Shown: one piece after another, positions 62,095-64,000 of the stretch | Numbering within the stretch: the stretch's first letter is position 1 | Layout: each line of letters starts with the position of its first letter | Assembly: GCF_013035315.1 (NCBI RefSeq) | Contig: NZ_WQHP01000010.1 | Span: 62,001-126,000 of the forward strand | Reading direction: 5' to 3' | Length of the DNA stretch: 64,000 bases | DNA from: Ruegeria arenilitoris | Lineage (GTDB): Bacteria; Pseudomonadota; Alphaproteobacteria; Rhodobacterales; Rhodobacteraceae | The notes under the pieces: generated by a model | The model's input: the letters and a program-made list of their open reading frames with translations, nothing else | What the model was told of the DNA's origin: nothing | Databases searched by the model: none | Program-made: the position numbers and the translations under genes

Positions 62095-64000
62095 TCAAAC
62101 GGCTTTCGGTGACTGTCGAATGCCACTCAGCGTGGCGAACAATACCGGGACCAGGATCATTGTGAGCATCGTGCCCACCGTCAAACCGCCCATGATCGTG
62201 ACAGCAAGACCCACCCAAAACACGTCTGGAAGTAGCGGTATCACGCCCAAGACTGTAGTGGCGGCGGCCAGTACGACAGGGCGAAGTCTTGAGGCTCCGG
62301 CATTCAAAACGGCGTCGTAGCCCGGCTGACCTTCGGCCAAGTTATCGTTGATCTGATCGATCAGAACGATTGCATTTTTGATCATCATGCCCGCCAGGCT
62401 CATGCCCCCGAGCAATGCAACGAACCCAAACGGTGTGTTTGTGAGGAGCAGGCTCGGAACAATACCTATCAGCACAAAAGGTACAGTCAGGAAAATGACC
62501 AGCGGTCTGCGGTATGAGTTAAACAGCCCAACTACAATCAATGCCATGATCGAAAACGCAGGGATCATACCCGGAATCAAAGACGCTTGCGCAGACACTG
62601 TGTCCTCGTACTCTCCACCCCATTCCATGCTGTAGCCCGGCGGTAATTCAGCCTCCAAAGCTTCAAAATCGGCAAGAACCGCGGCGCGATAGCTTGGCAG
62701 AGTTACGCTATCGATTGGATTGGCTTGCACCGTCAGAACACGACGCCGGTCGCGACGATTGATCGTCGGGTCTTCGGGCTGGATATTCACGCCGCGTACG
62801 ACCTGCGCCAATGGGACTGGCTCAACAGAAAACGGTGACTGCAGTTGCAGCAGTTCAAAGTTATCAACGGCAGCAACGTCTTCCGCGCCAGGCCGGACGA
62901 TGATTGGCAGCAACTCGTCACCCTCGCGGTAGAGGCCGACCGAACGCCCGTCAAATGCACGTTTTGTCGTGTTACCAAGATCTTCATAGGTGATACCGGT
63001 CCACCGTGCTCGGTCCTGGTCATAGTCTGGGACAGTTTTCAGGACACGATTGCGCCAATCGGTGCGGGCCACTTTCGTCCATTGATGCTGATCCAGTATC
63101 GCAACTGCTCTGTCTCCAATTTCGCGCAAAGTCTCGGGATCGGCATTTGCTGGGCCGACTATGCGGTTCTCGAACGCCCATGTATTGCTAGGCCCGACAC
63201 CGAATTGGCGTGTGAAAGAAGTCGCCTCGGGCATATTGGCTGATATCCAAAGCGATATCTCTTTGGTCATCTCGGGAATATCGCGGTAATCTTCGACGTT
63301 CACAATGACTTGCGCGTAGGAAGGGTTTGTTCCTTCGGGGTCGACCGGCAGGTAGAAACGCGGCGGGCCAGCTCCGATAAAACTGGCAATACCAGTCACC
63401 CGATCATCCAATTCCACCTGTGCTTCAATCCGCGTGATCGCTTCGGCAACGGCTTCGATGCGGGTTCCCTCGGGCGCGTAGTAGTCGATCATATATTTGG
63501 TCATGGACGACGTCGGGAAGAAAAGCTGCGTTACAGAACCAAAACCAACCCCAGCAATGACCAGAGCACCCATAGCTACTCCAATGGTCAGGTAGCGAAC
63601 GCGGATCGCGGCGGCCAGAAAGCGGCGATAAACAGCGTAGAGGCCTGTGTCAAAAGTCTCGGCGGCCCCTCCCTTTGGCTCTGGCAGCATGGCAACGCAT
63701 TGCAGCGGCGTGACCGTCATCGACAACAACCAACTGACCAGCAGCGCAATCCCAACAACCGAGAAGAGCGACCGGCAATACTCTCCGGCGCTCTCAACGG
63801 AGGCAAAGATTGGATAGAAGGCCATGACCGCAACGAAGGTGGCCCCGAGCAGTGACATGGCCGGACGCGTAGCGGCATCAATCGCAGCTTTCGCGCGATC
63901 CATTCCCTGCGACATCCGGACCATCGCGCCATCGGCAACGACGATTGAGTTGTCGACCATCATGCCAAGCGCGATGATCAACGCCCCCAAGGACATGCGC
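62095..64000 (-). CDS. RND-family efflux pump, inner-membrane transporter, partial (5' end beyond the window)
   Basis: The C-terminal about 635 residues of an AcrB/HAE1-type proton-driven exporter. The visible part starts in the fourth membrane segment (GALIIALGMMVDNSIVVADG, where AcrB has Asp407-Asp408 but here Asp-Asn), then a periplasmic porter loop (TQLFFPTSSMTKYMIDYYAP), further membrane segments and the C-terminal block (AFSIMALIVVGLFNSYRRPL, FGFVALLGGMSLAGMMIKNA). Full proteins are about 1000-1050 aa. The missing part holds the N-terminal half, and the membrane-fusion partner is probably upstream. The ATG at 63996 is internal, not the true start. Confidence 0.93.
   Translation of the reverse strand, partial: RMSLGALIIALGMMVDNSIVVADGAMVRMSQGMDRAKAAIDAATRPAMSLLGATFVAVMAFYPIFASVESAGEYCRSLFSVVGIALLVSWLLSMTVTPLQCVAMLPEPKGGAAETFDTGLYAVYRRFLAAAIRVRYLTIGVAMGALVIAGVGFGSVTQLFFPTSSMTKYMIDYYAPEGTRIEAVAEAITRIEAQVELDDRVTGIASFIGAGPPRFYLPVDPEGTNPSYAQVIVNVEDYRDIPEMTKEISLWISANMPEATSFTRQFGVGPSNTWAFENRIVGPANADPETLREIGDRAVAILDQHQWTKVARTDWRNRVLKTVPDYDQDRARWTGITYEDLGNTTKRAFDGRSVGLYREGDELLPIIVRPGAEDVAAVDNFELLQLQSPFSVEPVPLAQVVRGVNIQPEDPTINRRDRRRVLTVQANPIDSVTLPSYRAAVLADFEALEAELPPGYSMEWGGEYEDTVSAQASLIPGMIPAFSIMALIVVGLFNSYRRPLVIFLTVPFVLIGIVPSLLLTNTPFGFVALLGGMSLAGMMIKNAIVLIDQINDNLAEGQPGYDAVLNAGASRLRPVVLAAATTVLGVIPLLPDVFWVGLAVTIMGGLTVGTMLTMILVPVLFATLSGIRQSPKAV

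Noticed and set aside
1..64000. CRISPR arrays, rRNA or tRNA genes
   Set aside because: No regularly spaced direct repeats were seen, and no tRNA cloverleaf or rRNA sequence was recognised by eye; a tRNA or rRNA scan would be decisive.

Overview
The window is a 64-kb piece of a GC-rich alphaproteobacterial chromosome. Gene content points to the marine Roseobacter group of Rhodobacteraceae, probably Ruegeria-like. The evidence is the uvrC-pgsA-moaD-moaE block, a Hint-domain protein, a DddQ-type DMSP lyase, several betaine-type catabolic enzymes, and dispersed intergenic repeats of a kind I know from that group. The genus is inference; no rRNA, tRNA or CRISPR array was seen.

Region 1 (1-28.5 kb) is mostly core genome. 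It runs through pheT (cut by the left edge), an amidotransferase, a secreted esterase, an AT-richer small membrane protein, pheS, a Hint protein, gshA, an acetyltransferase and rsmE. Next come ubiA, an OmpA-type protein, moaE/moaD, pgsA, an EamA transporter, uvrC, a pteridine-reductase-like SDR, a Ca/Na antiporter, a tiny zinc-ribbon protein and an S49 peptidase. It ends with an ABC-2 exporter, a TAXI-type binding protein, a CaiB-type racemase, hemE and hemC. An AT-rich hypothetical gene and a 142-bp inverted-repeat element lie between pheS and pheT.

Region 2 (28.5-41.4 kb) is a catabolic island built around a divergent promoter at about 37.35 kb. Leftward is a tightly overlapping operon: FAD/GcvT demethylating dehydrogenase, zinc-type alcohol dehydrogenase, dddQ and two enolase-superfamily enzymes. 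Beyond a repeat/terminator follow a third enolase-superfamily enzyme and a class III aminotransferase. Rightward are an RpiR regulator, a Rieske oxygenase, an Asp/Glu-racemase-like enzyme, a sulfotransferase-like protein and a carboxymuconolactone-decarboxylase-like protein. Together they suggest uptake-independent processing of methylated osmolytes (DMSP and N-methylated or hydroxyproline-type betaines): demethylation, epimerisation or dehydration, then oxidation. No transporter is in the island.

Region 3 (41.4-64 kb) is accessory. It holds a HAMP/adenylate cyclase, then a DUF3604 protein, arylsulfatase and Ntn amide hydrolase group; the hydrolase is split by an in-frame TAA. A P-loop protein follows. 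Then comes an unusual four-gene set: a secreted Cys-rich repeat protein, a 45-aa membrane peptide, a winged-helix-like protein and a mini ParB-like protein. Further right are a desaturase with a cold-shock gene, a small tyrosine recombinase, and a polyamine-type ABC transporter with an SDR. The transporter operon faces a LuxR regulator across a near-perfect 20-bp palindrome. Two tiny membrane proteins and an RND efflux pump cut by the right edge close the window. Several intergenic gaps here carry copies of one degenerate repeat family and no convincing genes.
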